DNA from: an uncultured Hyphomonadaceae bacterium
Lineage (GTDB): Bacteria > Pseudomonadota > Alphaproteobacteria > Caulobacterales > Hyphomonadaceae
Length of the DNA: 64,000 bases
Direction: 5' to 3'
Assembly (NCBI GenBank): GCA_938084575.1
Contig: CALKFG010000002.1
Span: forward strand, 124,001 to 188,000
The notes beneath the pieces were generated by a model, which saw only the letters and a list, made by a program, of their open reading frames with translations, was not told the origin of the DNA and did no database searches. Shown here piece after piece: positions 17,002-26,269 of this stretch. Within the stretch, counting starts at the first letter, position 1; each line of letters begins with the position of its first letter. Position numbers and translations under genes: made by a program.

Positions 17002-17841
17002 TTAAGGTGAGTCCGGTGCGGCTTTCACCAGCCTGTAGGTCTCATCCGGGCCGGGGAAACGGCGCGCGCGCACATCTTCCGCATAGGCCTGCACCGCAGC
17101 CGTGATCTGGCCGCGCAGATCGCCGTAGCGCCGGACAAATTTCGGGGTCCAGTCAAAATAGCCCAGCATGTCCGGGGTGACGAGGATCTGGCCATCACAC
17201 TGCACCGACGCGCCGATCCCGATGGTCGGGCAGGCGACCTGGGCCGAAATCTCTTCGGCAAGGTCGTCGGCGACGCCTTCGATCACAAGCGCAAAGGCGC
17301 CGGCCTTTTCCGCGGCAATGGCCTCAGCCAGAACCATATCCCGCTCGGCACAGCTGCGGCCCTTGGCCCGGAAGCCTCCATCGACATGGACCGCCTGAGG
17401 CCGCAGGCCAACATGGCCCATGACGGGGATACCGCGCGCCACCAGATGCGCGATCTGGCCCGCCGCATAGGTGCCACTCTCAATTTTGATCGCCTGGCAC
17501 CCGGTTTCCTTCATCAGCCGGGCGGCATTCAGGAACGCCTGGTCGGCATTGGTTTCATACGAGCCAAACGGCATATCGACCACCACCATGGCCTGGCGGC
17601 TGCCGCGCATCACCGCCTGCCCATGCAGGATCATCATGTCCAGCGTCACCCCGACCGTCGACTCCAGCCCATGAACGACCATGCCGACACTGTCGCCAAC
17701 CAGGAGGATGTCGCAGTGGGGGTCGAGCATGCTGGCCGTGGGCGCGTCATACGCCGTCAGGCAGACCAGCGGCGTTCGCCCTTTGGCACGCATGATATCC
17801 TTGACGGTCTTCCGGTTAACCGCCTGATTCTGGGCAGACAT
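17002..17841 (-). CDS. panB: 3-methyl-2-oxobutanoate hydroxymethyltransferase
   Basis: First step of pantothenate (CoA) synthesis: it adds a hydroxymethyl group from methylene-THF to 2-ketoisovalerate. The 279-residue protein shows LVCLTAYDAPTASMLD, LLVGDSVGMVVHG with the metal-binding Asp, VVDMPFGSYE, IKIESG, and VMGHVGLRPQAVHVDGGFRAKGR. A strong AGGAGG site lies 7 bases before the ATG. No panC or panD is adjacent. Its substrate is the product of the IlvD encoded about 16 kb away. Confidence 0.96.
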   Translation of the reverse strand: MSAQNQAVNRKTVKDIMRAKGRTPLVCLTAYDAPTASMLDPHCDILLVGDSVGMVVHGLESTVGVTLDMMILHGQAVMRGSRQAMVVVDMPFGSYETNADQAFLNAARLMKETGCQAIKIESGTYAAGQIAHLVARGIPVMGHVGLRPQAVHVDGGFRAKGRSCAERDMVLAEAIAAEKAGAFALVIEGVADDLAEEISAQVACPTIGIGASVQCDGQILVTPDMLGYFDWTPKFVRRYGDLRGQITAAVQAYAEDVRARRFPGPDETYRLVKAAPDSP

Positions 17842-17919
17842 TCGCAGCCTCCTGCAGGATGTTGAAGCCGCTCATACCAGACAGGCGGCGATTTGCAAAA
17901 GGCCGTTCTCAGCCTGGCT

Positions 17920-18507
17920 TCAGGATCCGACCGGGATCGCCGCCACGCCGATCAGGAGCGGATGCAGCCAGAGGATGAACGCGGCATAGACCGCCAGGCC
18001 CAGTCCAACCGCCAGCCCGTCCATCTGCGCCGAGACCGTGGCCTCCGGCCCGGGCCCAACATCGCCGCGGCGTTTCAGCATGATCCGGTCAAACACCGCA
18101 TAAGCCAGGAAGCTGCCAAACAGGATGACGGAATTGAGCTCGCCATTGGCCAGCAAATGCCCGACAGCCCACAATTTCACGGCCAGGAGCATCGGATGCT
18201 TGCTGGCCCGGCGAATCCGTCCCGCCGGCAGTTGCGACGCCGCCAGCAGAATCAGGGCTGGCACCATGATCAGGGCGTTGAGATGCTGCAGCGCCATGGG
18301 CGGTGTGTACACTGTCCCGGCACCCCGGGTCTGACCATAGCCATAGACGAACAGCACGAAGCCGGTCAGCGCAATCAGGCTATAGCCCAGCATGAATGGG
18401 CCATAGCCCAGCTTCTGACGCAGATCCTCACCAGGCGCGCGCGATCTGAGCGCCGAAAACAGATGGGTCCCGAAAAACAGCACCAGCCCAAGAACAAGAA
18501 ATTTCAT
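17920..18507 (-). CDS. NnrU family integral membrane protein
   Basis: A 195-residue membrane protein with five or six hydrophobic helices and the NnrU hallmarks GTHLFSALRSRAPGEDLRQKLG and LGYGPFMLGYSLIALTGF, followed by RIRRASKHPMLLAVKLWAVGHLLANGE. The family was named from a gene linked to nitrite and nitric-oxide reductase expression and is distantly related to membrane methyltransferases of the isoprenylcysteine-carboxyl type. No denitrification genes are nearby, so a role in that pathway is not supported here. It is transcribed toward panB with 78 bases between them. Confidence 0.85.
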   Translation of the reverse strand: MKFLVLGLVLFFGTHLFSALRSRAPGEDLRQKLGYGPFMLGYSLIALTGFVLFVYGYGQTRGAGTVYTPPMALQHLNALIMVPALILLAASQLPAGRIRRASKHPMLLAVKLWAVGHLLANGELNSVILFGSFLAYAVFDRIMLKRRGDVGPGPEATVSAQMDGLAVGLGLAVYAAFILWLHPLLIGVAAIPVGS

Positions 18508-18605
18508 TGCAACCTCCCAGATAGCGGACTCACTGCCCGCTCAAGCCGGAGGATGCGCGCGACCCGGAGTGAAGTCAAAGCCCTGTTTTCGGCTGAAAGC
18601 CGGGT

Positions 18606-18968
18606 TCAGGCGTCGGCGGCAACCGGAACGATGGTCACGCTTTCACCACAGCCACACGCATCGGTCTGGTTCGGGTTCAGGAAGACGAATTTCTCGTGCA
18701 GCAGCGTGGTCTCATAGTCCACCGTTGACCCGAGCAGGAACAGGACAGCCTTGGCATCGACCAGGATCCGGACACCACGATCCTCGACCAGCTCGTCCAG
18801 CGGCTCGGGAGCTGCGACATAATCCATAACATATTCCATGCCGGCACAGCCGCCATTGGTCACGCCGACGCGCAAATAGCCCTTGCCCTTATCCTGCATG
18901 ATGTCCGCAATCCGCGCCGCCGCAGCGTCGGTCAGGGAAACAAGCTTGGGACGGGGTCTTCGGGCCAT
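18606..18968 (-). CDS. sufA: A-type iron-sulfur carrier (SufA/IscA/ErpA family)
   Basis: Carrier that passes Fe-S clusters from the SUF scaffold to client proteins. In 120 residues it has the three conserved cysteines: Cys41 in VGVTNGGCAGMEY, and Cys105 and Cys107 in the C-terminal DACGCGES motif. The segment LLGSTVDYETTLLHEKFVFLNPN is typical. It is the last gene of the sufB-sufC-sufD-sufS-sufT-sufA series, 35 bases after sufT. The choice of sufA over erpA or iscA rests on that position, not on sequence alone. Confidence 0.88.
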   Translation of the reverse strand: MARRPRPKLVSLTDAAAARIADIMQDKGKGYLRVGVTNGGCAGMEYVMDYVAAPEPLDELVEDRGVRILVDAKAVLFLLGSTVDYETTLLHEKFVFLNPNQTDACGCGESVTIVPVAADA

Positions 18969-19003
18969 GTCGCTAATTTAGGGATCCAGGGTTAAGGCTT
19001 CAA

Positions 19004-19396
19004 CTACAGCATGTTCAGTGCCAGGCGGGCCTCATCCGACATCCGCGACGGGTCCCAGGGCGGGTCAAAGGTCAGGCGGACCTCAACATCGTCGACACCG
19101 TCCACCTTGCGCGCGGCGTCTTCAACCCAGCCCGGCATGTCACCGGCAACCGGGCAGCCCGGCGCCGTCAGGGTCATGGCAATGTCGACCTTGCGATCAT
19201 CATCAATATCGACCTTATAGATCAGGCCGAGCTCATAGATGTCGACCGGGATTTCCGGGTCATAAACGGATTTGAACGCCGCAATCAGCGCATCTGTCAG
19301 GCGGTCCAGCTCTTCGCGCGGAAGCGCGGAGGCCGCAGCCTCTGAGGGTCCACCGGACACGTCGATCACGTCATGAGAAGTCATATCATCAGCCAT
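19004..19396 (-). CDS. sufT: SUF-associated DUF59/MIP18-family protein SufT
   Basis: Accessory factor in Fe-S cluster maturation. The 130-residue protein carries the MIP18/DUF59 domain: DALIAAFKSVYDPEIPVDIYE, LGLIYKVDIDDD, and TLTAPGCPVAGDMPGWVEDA with the reactive-type cysteine, then VEVRLTFDPPWDPSRMSDEA. The DPEIPVDIYELGLIY and FDPPWDPSRMS motifs are typical of SUF-linked members. It sits between sufS (68-base gap) and the A-type carrier (35-base gap). The first 25 residues are variable, and a later in-frame Met near the N-terminus is possible. Confidence 0.88.
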   Translation of the reverse strand: MADDMTSHDVIDVSGGPSEAAASALPREELDRLTDALIAAFKSVYDPEIPVDIYELGLIYKVDIDDDRKVDIAMTLTAPGCPVAGDMPGWVEDAARKVDGVDDVEVRLTFDPPWDPSRMSDEARLALNML

Positions 19397-19464
19397 TGAT
19401 TCAGGTGTATAGAGCGTTCAGCAAAGAAGTTCGAGGAGTTTCTGACCCTAAGGATCCCGCCCGA

Positions 19465-20688
19465 CTAAAGCAGCATGGTCCGGGCCTTGTCCAGCGCCGT
19501 GGCAAAGCGGTCAACATCGGCCTCGGTATTATAGATGGCAAAGCTGGCCCGCGCGGTTGCCGGCACACCCAGATGGGTCATCAGCGGCTGCGCACAATGA
19601 TGCCCTGCGCGGATCGCGACGCCATACCGGTCGACCAGCTGGGCGATGTCATGGGGGTGTGCGCCGTGCAGCGAAAAGGACAGCACCGCGCCCTTGTCCG
19701 GGGCGGTCCCGTGCAGGGTGAGCCCGTTGATCGCCTGGACCTGATCGGCAGCGCGGGCGTAAAGCGCCTGTTCATGCGCGGCCACCTCGGAGGTCTCGAA
19801 CCGGCCCAGCCAGTCAAGCGCGGCGCCGAGGCCAATCGCCTCGAGAATGGGCGGCGTTCCCGCCTCAAAGCGATGCGGTGCATGGGTATAGGTCACCCGG
19901 TCGGTTTCCACGATTTCAATCATTTCGCCGCCGCCCTGAAACGGACGCAGGGCGTCAAGCCGCCCCGGCGCACCATACAGCACGCCGATCCCGCTGGGCC
20001 CATAGAGCTTGTGCCCGGACACGACGTAGTAATCACATCCCAATGCCTGGACATCGACCGACAGGTGCACGGCGGCCTGGCACCCATCCAGAAGGACCTC
20101 GGCACCGGCGGCGTGGGCGAGGCGGACAATCTCCTGCCCATCCGTGACCGTGCCGAGAACGTTCGACATGTGGGTCAGGGCCACCATGCGGGTTTTTGGA
20201 CCGATCGCAGCCTCGAGGGCGGCCATGTCAAGCTGGCCGTCCGGGGTCAGTCCAACCCAGCGCAACACGGCACCCCTGCGCTCCCGCAGAAAATGCCACG
20301 GAACGATATTGGAATGATGTTCCATGACCGACAGGACGATTTCATCGCCGGGCTGGATTCGCTCGGCAATGCCGTTGGCAACAATGTTCATGCCCTCGGT
20401 CGCGCCGCGCGCGAAGACAATCGTGTCCGACGACGGCGCATTCAGGAAGGCCCGGACTTTTTCACGCGCCCCTTCATAGGCCGCGGTGGTCTCATTCGCC
20501 AGCGTGTGCAGGCCGCGGTGCACATTGGCATAGGCGGTGCGGGCCTGGTTGGCCATGGCATCGATCACCGCGTCAGGCTTCTGCGCGCTGGCCGCATTGT
20601 CGAGATACACCAGGGGCTGGCCATGAACCTCGCGCGACAGAATCGGAAACTCGGCGCGAACCGCCTCGGCGTTGAACGGCTGGCTCAT
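19465..20688 (-). CDS. sufS: Cysteine desulfurase SufS
   Basis: PLP enzyme that takes sulfur from cysteine for the SUF scaffold. The 407-residue protein shows YLDNAASAQKP, HRGLHTLANETTAAYEGAR, the PLP lysine Lys227 in VVSGHKLYGPSGIGVLYG, and the catalytic Cys365 in RAGHHCAQPLM, the short-loop group II pattern. An open frame continues upstream to 20883, but that lies inside sufD and is unlike the family. The ATG at 20688 overlaps the sufD stop as ATGA and was chosen. No sufE or sufU partner is adjacent. Confidence 0.95.
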   Translation of the reverse strand: MSQPFNAEAVRAEFPILSREVHGQPLVYLDNAASAQKPDAVIDAMANQARTAYANVHRGLHTLANETTAAYEGAREKVRAFLNAPSSDTIVFARGATEGMNIVANGIAERIQPGDEIVLSVMEHHSNIVPWHFLRERRGAVLRWVGLTPDGQLDMAALEAAIGPKTRMVALTHMSNVLGTVTDGQEIVRLAHAAGAEVLLDGCQAAVHLSVDVQALGCDYYVVSGHKLYGPSGIGVLYGAPGRLDALRPFQGGGEMIEIVETDRVTYTHAPHRFEAGTPPILEAIGLGAALDWLGRFETSEVAAHEQALYARAADQVQAINGLTLHGTAPDKGAVLSFSLHGAHPHDIAQLVDRYGVAIRAGHHCAQPLMTHLGVPATARASFAIYNTEADVDRFATALDKARTMLL

Positions 20689-21935
20689 AGCGATACGCCC
20701 GACAGAAAACGGGATGCCGCGGCACTCAGCGCCTCGTGCGTGCCACCGCCGGCGGCGGCAAGCGCCTCGGCGATAAACGCCTGGGTTAACATGGCACGCG
20801 CCTCGGTCAGGGGTATCCCCCTCTGGCGCAGATAGAACAGCATGTCCGGATCCAGCGCGCCCGACGTGTTGCCATGAGCGCACTCGACGTCATCGGCATA
20901 GATCTCGAGCTCAGGCTTGGCAAAGACCTCGGCCCCCTGCTCCAGCAGCAGCGCCTGATGCTGCATATCGGCATCGGTGTGCTGACCAATGTCGCGCGGC
21001 ACAAGGAATTTGCCCTGGAAGACGCCGCGCCCCCCTTTGAGCACGGCTCCTTTTGTCACCTGCCGGGTCGTACAGGCGGGCGCCCCGTGCCGGACATGAC
21101 TGGTAAAATCGACATGCTGCCCGCCGGCGCACAGATAAACGCCGTTCAGAACCGCCGCGCTTCCCGTCCCGCGGTGCACCAGCCGCGTCTCGATGCGGGC
21201 GACCCGGGCGCCAAAGGCCAGGGCCGTCTGGATATAAGAGGCGCCTTCATCGAGGTGTACCAGTGCCGTAATGGCCTGCGCCTCATGCGCGTCGCCCCGC
21301 TGACTCAAGGTCCGGCGAAGTTGGCCACTGGCCGCGACATCGATCTCGATCAGAACCGACGACAGGCCTGCCCCGCCAAGGTGACTCTCAACCAGGTCCA
21401 GCGCCCCACCCGGCCGCACAATCACCGCGATACGGGCAAAATTAACCTCCGCGCCGCCGCCCTCGCACACGATGTGGACCGGTTCGGCCACACGCCCGCA
21501 GACTTCCAGAATGACGGTGTCGGGGCCGGTGCCGCGCCCGGCCAGGGCCGCCGCGAGGGCCGCCATCGGCGCCTCCTCTGCGCCGGCCAGCGCCGGTGCA
21601 TCGGCCTTGGTGTGCAGGATCAGCCCGTCTGGCAGGCTGTCCGGCAAGAAGATCTCCTCGCCTGAAAATCTCAGTGTCACCGCGCCGTCCGCCACCGGCA
21701 AGGCCTGTCCATGCCCGGTCGCGGTGACCGGCGCCAGCGTCGCCAGCGCGGCGCGAAAATCCGTCCATCTCCAGCCTTCCAGTCTCCGGTGTGGCAAGCC
21801 TGTGCGCGCGAACGCCTCGAAGGCGCGGCCGCGGCGGCCATCCACGGTGCCGGCCATGAAGCGGTCGGCCAAGGCCCGTTCGGCCGGACTGGCATCGGGA
21901 AAGGTCGGGCTCAGCGCGCCACGTGCAGGAGCCAT
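20685..21935 (-). CDS. sufD: Fe-S cluster assembly protein SufD
   Basis: Scaffold subunit of the SufBC2D complex. The 416-residue protein shows the SufD/SufB family core: HVDFTSHVRHGAPACTTRQV, KGGRGVFQGKFLVPRDIGQHTDADMQH, KPELEIYADDVECAHGNTSG and DPDMLFYLRQRGIPLTEARAML. The His in CAHGNT is the conserved metal-site residue. The N-terminal third is divergent, as is usual. It overlaps sufC by one base and sufS by four, so sufC-sufD-sufS are translationally coupled. Confidence 0.94.
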   Translation of the reverse strand: MAPARGALSPTFPDASPAERALADRFMAGTVDGRRGRAFEAFARTGLPHRRLEGWRWTDFRAALATLAPVTATGHGQALPVADGAVTLRFSGEEIFLPDSLPDGLILHTKADAPALAGAEEAPMAALAAALAGRGTGPDTVILEVCGRVAEPVHIVCEGGGAEVNFARIAVIVRPGGALDLVESHLGGAGLSSVLIEIDVAASGQLRRTLSQRGDAHEAQAITALVHLDEGASYIQTALAFGARVARIETRLVHRGTGSAAVLNGVYLCAGGQHVDFTSHVRHGAPACTTRQVTKGAVLKGGRGVFQGKFLVPRDIGQHTDADMQHQALLLEQGAEVFAKPELEIYADDVECAHGNTSGALDPDMLFYLRQRGIPLTEARAMLTQAFIAEALAAAGGGTHEALSAAASRFLSGVSL

Positions 21936-22696
21936 TATGCGGCGGCTCCCTCAATGCCGTCATACCCTTCTTTTTCGAGCCGCAGAGCCAGCTCTGGGCC
22001 ACCGGTCAGGATAACCCGCCCGTGCGACAGGACATGGACCTTGTCAGGAACAATATAGTCCAGCAGGCGCTGATAGTGGGTAATGACCAGCATGCCCCGT
22101 TCAGGGCTGCGCAGGGCATTCACGCCTTCTGCAACAATCCGCAGGGCGTCGATATCGAGACCGGAATCAGTTTCGTCCAGAATGGCGAAACGCGGTTCCA
22201 GCATGCGCATCTGGAAGATTTCGAGCCGCTTTTTCTCTCCGCCGGAAAAGCCGACATTCAGGGGACGTTTCAGCATATCTGCGCTGAGATTCAGCTCCTT
22301 GCCGATGTCCCGCGCCATTTTGATGAAATCCGGCGCCGAGATCTCCGCTTCGCCGCGGGCCTTGCGCTGGGCATTCATTGCCGCACGGACAAATGTCATG
22401 ACCGGAACGCCGGGCACTTCCAGCGGGTACTGGAACGACAGAAACAAACCGAGTGCCGCCCGCTCTTCGGGATCAAGGGCCAGCAGGTCGTGGCCGTCGA
22501 GCCAGGCCGACCCGCCGCTGACCTCATAGCCGGCCTTGCCCGTCAGGACATAGGACAGGGTCGATTTTCCAGCCCCGTTCGGTCCCATAATGGCATGCAC
22601 TTCGCCAGCCGGAACCTCCAGCGACAAGCCGTTGAGTATCGTCCGGGCCTCGCCCGCTTCGCCGACGCTGGCGGTCAAATCAGTGAGTTTCAACAT
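21935..22696 (-). CDS. sufC: Fe-S cluster assembly ATPase SufC
   Basis: ABC-type ATPase that drives conformational change in the SufBC2D scaffold. In 253 residues it has Walker A GPNGAGKST (38-46), FLSFQYPLEVPGV in the Q-loop region (the SufC hallmark), signature FSGGEKKRLE and Walker B RFAILDETDSGLDIDAL. It has no membrane segment. The gap to sufB is 116 bases, larger than the overlaps with sufD and sufS, so an internal promoter or processing site is possible there. Confidence 0.96.
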   Translation of the reverse strand: MLKLTDLTASVGEAGEARTILNGLSLEVPAGEVHAIMGPNGAGKSTLSYVLTGKAGYEVSGGSAWLDGHDLLALDPEERAALGLFLSFQYPLEVPGVPVMTFVRAAMNAQRKARGEAEISAPDFIKMARDIGKELNLSADMLKRPLNVGFSGGEKKRLEIFQMRMLEPRFAILDETDSGLDIDALRIVAEGVNALRSPERGMLVITHYQRLLDYIVPDKVHVLSHGRVILTGGPELALRLEKEGYDGIEGAAA

Positions 22697-22812
22697 GACT
22701 AGGCATGTAGCGATGAATGCTCGGAATTTAAAGGGAAAAGACTGCGGCCAAACGCACGCCAGAGGATTGCCGGAGGCACAGGTGCCGGCGGCCCTGCGCC
22801 GGCGTCTCGGGA

Positions 22813-24333
22813 TCAGCCAACACTGCCCTCAAGGCTGACCTTGAGCAGGCTCTGGGCTTCCACCGCAAATTCCATCGGCAATTCCTGCAGAACCTCGCGG
22901 ACAAAACCGTTGACGAGCAGCGCCACGGCGTCTTCTTCCCCCAGGCCGCGCTGGCGGACATAGAAAAGCTGGTCCTCGGACAGTTTCGTCGTCGTCGCCT
23001 CATGCTCAAGCTGGGCATCGGCCCGCCGGTTTTCGACATAGGGCACGGTGTGGGCGCCGCAGTCCCCCCCGATCAGAAGGGAATCGCACTGGGTGAAATT
23101 GCGGGCCTGCGCGGCCTTGCCATTGATCGACACCAGGCCGCGATAGGTGTTGTCCGACCGGCCGGCGCTGATTCCCTTGGAAATGATCCGCGACCGCGTC
23201 CGCTTGCCAAGATGGATCATTTTGGTGCCGGTGTCGGCCATCTGGCGCCCATTGGTCACCGCGATGGAATAGAATTCGCCGACACTGTCATCGCCGCGCA
23301 GAATACAGGACGGATACTTCCAGGTCACCGCGGAGCCGGTTTCAACCTGGGTCCATGAAATCTTCGACCGCGGGCCCCGGCAGTCGCCCCGCTTGGTTAC
23401 GAAATTGTAGATGCCCCCCTTGCCGGTCTCATCCCCCGGCCACCAGTTCTGGACGGTGGAGTATTTGATCTCGGCATCGTCGAGCGCCACCAGCTCGACC
23501 ACCGCAGCGTGCAGCTGGTTCTCGTCGCGCATCGGTGCGGTACAGCCCTCAAGGTAGGACACATAGGCCCCCTTGTCGGCAATGATCAGGGTGCGCTCAA
23601 ACTGGCCGGTATTCTCCGCATTCATCCGGAAATAGGTCGACAGTTCCATCGGGCAGCGCACGCCGGGCGGAATATAGACGAAGGTGCCATCGGAAAACAC
23701 GGCAGAGTTCAGCGTGGCAAAATAATTGTCGGATTGTGGCACGACACTGCCAAGATAGGCCTTGATCAGGTCCGGGTGCTGGTGAACCGCCTCGGAAATC
23801 GACATGAAGATGACGCCGGCTTTTTCCAGCTCGGCCCGGAAGGTTGTCGCGACCGACACCGAATCGAACACCGCATCCACAGCGATCCGCCGTGGTTCCC
23901 GCGCAGCAGCGGCGGTTTCGGCGGCCCCCTCAACGCCGAGCAGGACCTCTGCCTCGCGCAGCGGGATGCCCAGCTTCTCATAGGTTTCGAGAATTTCCCG
24001 CGGCACATCGTCCAGCGACTCATATTTGGCGCCGGCCTTTGGCGCCGCATAAAAATAGATGTCCTGATAGTTGATCGGATCATACTCGACCATCGCCCAG
24101 TCGGGTTCCGTCATCGTCAGCCAGCGCTGATAGGCCTTCAGCCGCCAGTCGAGCAGCCAGTCGGGCTCATCCTTTTTGGCCGAAATGAACCGCACGGTGC
24201 TTTCGTCCAGGCCCTTCGGGGCATATTCGGTCTCGATGTCGGTCGAAAAGCCGGCCCGGTAATTTTCCGATTCCAGCGCGCGCGCGGCGGCCACGGTCTC
24301 CTGATCAATTCCGTCCTTGACGCGACTGTCCAT
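22813..24333 (-). CDS. sufB: Fe-S cluster assembly protein SufB
   Basis: Core scaffold on which SUF builds Fe-S clusters. The 506-residue protein has [99 protein letters not shown] and [20 protein letters not shown], all SufB signatures. The frame is open to 24474. The ATG at 24333 is chosen because it follows a CAGGGG ribosome site and the upstream residues resemble no SufB. It is first in the suf operon. No Rrf2-type regulator gene (IscR, SufR or RirA) is adjacent. Confidence 0.96.
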   Translation of the reverse strand: MDSRVKDGIDQETVAAARALESENYRAGFSTDIETEYAPKGLDESTVRFISAKKDEPDWLLDWRLKAYQRWLTMTEPDWAMVEYDPINYQDIYFYAAPKAGAKYESLDDVPREILETYEKLGIPLREAEVLLGVEGAAETAAAAREPRRIAVDAVFDSVSVATTFRAELEKAGVIFMSISEAVHQHPDLIKAYLGSVVPQSDNYFATLNSAVFSDGTFVYIPPGVRCPMELSTYFRMNAENTGQFERTLIIADKGAYVSYLEGCTAPMRDENQLHAAVVELVALDDAEIKYSTVQNWWPGDETGKGGIYNFVTKRGDCRGPRSKISWTQVETGSAVTWKYPSCILRGDDSVGEFYSIAVTNGRQMADTGTKMIHLGKRTRSRIISKGISAGRSDNTYRGLVSINGKAAQARNFTQCDSLLIGGDCGAHTVPYVENRRADAQLEHEATTTKLSEDQLFYVRQRGLGEEDAVALLVNGFVREVLQELPMEFAVEAQSLLKVSLEGSVG

Positions 24334-24346
24334 GGCAAACCCCTGC

Positions 24347-24376
24347 AAAAATCCACTGCCGCCCATATGGGGCGGC
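24347..24376 (-). promoter_or_regulatory. Hairpin plus T-run in the sufB leader
   Basis: On the minus strand a 7-bp perfect stem (GCCGCCC with GGGCGGC, 24376-24370 and 24364-24358) with a CATAT loop is followed by AGTGGA and then five T (24351-24347). It ends about 13 bases before the sufB start codon and overlaps the region just upstream of the ribosome site. It could be an attenuator or a translation-control hairpin. The six-base spacer between stem and T-run is longer than in most intrinsic terminators. The rest of the 24334-24574 gap has an AT-rich core (about 24455-24545) suited to divergent promoters. Confidence 0.4.
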
Positions 24377-24574
24377 TGAGCGCCAATGTGTAGAGAGCGG
24401 GCGCGTTTGGTACAGCACTTTCTGCCCCGACCGGCCGAGACACGGGGCTGAACAATATTCACAGACCTTTTCAATTTGCTTTCACTGTATACTTGTTTCT
24501 TCAGATCTCTTCTTTATTGATTCTGTACTTATGATCGCCCTTCTCTTGCGCAGGTCTTTAAATGGAGAGCTTCT

Positions 24575-26230
24575 ATGTATTTACGTCTTACTTTACTTGC
24601 GGGGGCCTGTTTGGGACTGGCCGCCTGCGACTCGACCTCCGACTCCACCCCGGCAAAGGCGTCTGCCCCGGCTTTCGCCTTCACGCTGAGCGAGGTGCCG
24701 CCAACGGTTTTTGAAAAGCAGCCGGCCCGCATCGCGGTCGCGACCAAAACCGGCACAGGGCCGAACGACCACCCGACCTTCACAGTGGTGATTGATGAAG
24801 GCGGCGACAGCCTGACCGTCGGCCCCGTGGCCGCGCCGGGCGAAAGCTGGCACATCGCAACCCATGCCGTCGACGCAGATGTCGGGGTCCGTGGCCGGGT
24901 GATCGGAACCCTGGGGAACCAGACCCGCGAGCAACCCTTCAGCTTCGAAATCAAGAACTATGCCCGCACCCCGATCAACGCCCAGTGGCACGAGCCCCAC
25001 AGCAGGCCTGCAATCGCAGACAAAGTGGTCTTGCTTGATCTGGCCGGGCTCGACAAAGCGACCCGTCGCCCGGCGGTTTTCGCGTTTACCCGGATCTTCG
25101 CCACGGTGGTCTCGTCACCCGAAGGCCAGATCGTGCTTCGCGACGTTTTCAGCGAGGTTCCGCTGACGACACCGGGGAAAGTTGAGAAATCCATAAACCT
25201 CGACCTTGAGGAAACCAAAACCTGGCCAGATGCCCGCTTCATTCTGTTCACCCAGCACAGCGCCGACAGCCAGCATGCGGTGATTTACTCCCAGGCGATG
25301 CAAAGCTTCGTGCCGCTGAGCCGGCAGATGAATTTGTCCAGCAGCAACCGCCCGGAGCCGTTCACTGCAGCGCCCGCCATCCGCGCGCCCGGCCTGTGCG
25401 CCGTCCACCAGATCCGGCGCCGCGACGCCCGGGGACACAAGCTGCCCTATCTCGACCTGCTGATCGGCACACCGACCGGCCTTTTGATCGCGCCAAATCT
25501 CGCCAATGATTCTCTGCTGAATCACGATCCACACTCCTTCGGACCGCCCCAGGCGGTGGCCGGCGCCCGCGGCAATTTCTGCAACCTCCTGTCCCTGTCG
25601 TCGAACTACAGCCATCCCGTCCTGCGCTATGATCCCGAGACGGGAGCGCTCGGCCTGATCCGCCCGACCAGGACCGGACCGCTGGCATTGATCGATCTGC
25701 CGCCCCTCGCCTACACGCCCCCTGCCGGGCAGAATTTCGTTGCGATGGGCTCTGGCCATGATGCCGACGATGTCGGCTTCATTGCCCTCCTGTTCAGCGA
25801 TGGCCAGCATGACGGACGCCACACGCTCGTCCTGCGCCGTGCCGATGAAGACACGGTCATGCCGCCGACAGAACACAAGATCGAGCTTCCCGCCGGTGTG
25901 CCGACCGCCCTGTTTGTCGGAGAAATCGACCTGTATGCCGACCCCAGCAGACCGGAACACGGCCCCGGCGACGGACTGGATCATGATGATGATATCGTCA
26001 TCGCGGTTCCCGGCACGCCCTATGTCTATGTCGTCGAAATCGACAATCTGGCACCGGGTTCCAGCCAGCCTTACGCGTTAAGCTTTTTCGAGACCGGGTT
26101 TGATGTCTTCGACCTTACGGTGAACCCGTATAACCCCAGTTCACGCGCGCTGATCACCGCGGCGAGGCCGAACACGATCACTCTGTGGCGGAACAAAGAA
26201 ACCGATTACGACGACGAAACACAGCCCTGA
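24575..26230 (+). CDS. Orphan lipoprotein with FG-GAP-like acidic repeats
   Basis: I do not recognise this 551-residue protein. It has a clear lipoprotein signal (MYLRLTLLAGACLGLAAC) with Cys18 as lipidation site. The +2 residue is Asp, which in enterobacteria favours inner-membrane retention; whether that rule holds here is unknown. The body is beta-rich. It holds several segments like FG-GAP/VCBS propeller blades: YLDLLIGTPTGLLIAPN, GHDADDVGFIALLFSDG and GDGLDHDDDIVIAVPG with VYVVEID after it. A seven-bladed propeller is my inference. The start has a GGAGA ribosome site six bases before it. It is read opposite to both neighbours, between the NifS-type desulfurase and sufB. Confidence 0.75.
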   Translation: MYLRLTLLAGACLGLAACDSTSDSTPAKASAPAFAFTLSEVPPTVFEKQPARIAVATKTGTGPNDHPTFTVVIDEGGDSLTVGPVAAPGESWHIATHAVDADVGVRGRVIGTLGNQTREQPFSFEIKNYARTPINAQWHEPHSRPAIADKVVLLDLAGLDKATRRPAVFAFTRIFATVVSSPEGQIVLRDVFSEVPLTTPGKVEKSINLDLEETKTWPDARFILFTQHSADSQHAVIYSQAMQSFVPLSRQMNLSSSNRPEPFTAAPAIRAPGLCAVHQIRRRDARGHKLPYLDLLIGTPTGLLIAPNLANDSLLNHDPHSFGPPQAVAGARGNFCNLLSLSSNYSHPVLRYDPETGALGLIRPTRTGPLALIDLPPLAYTPPAGQNFVAMGSGHDADDVGFIALLFSDGQHDGRHTLVLRRADEDTVMPPTEHKIELPAGVPTALFVGEIDLYADPSRPEHGPGDGLDHDDDIVIAVPGTPYVYVVEIDNLAPGSSQPYALSFFETGFDVFDLTVNPYNPSSRALITAARPNTITLWRNKETDYDDETQP

Positions 26231-26269
26231 GCCGGGACACGGCAGCCGCCCGTCCCGCCAGTGCGGGGG

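Noticed and set aside
19396-20835. A 479-residue open frame on the plus strand opposite sufS
   Set aside because: Shadow of the SufS reading frame, with low-complexity composition and no family similarity. SufS has all catalytic residues on the other strand.
24377-24574. IscR, Irr or Fur operator in the sufB upstream region
   Set aside because: The region is AT-rich and contains several imperfect repeats, but no stretch matched a known iron-regulator consensus well enough to call.
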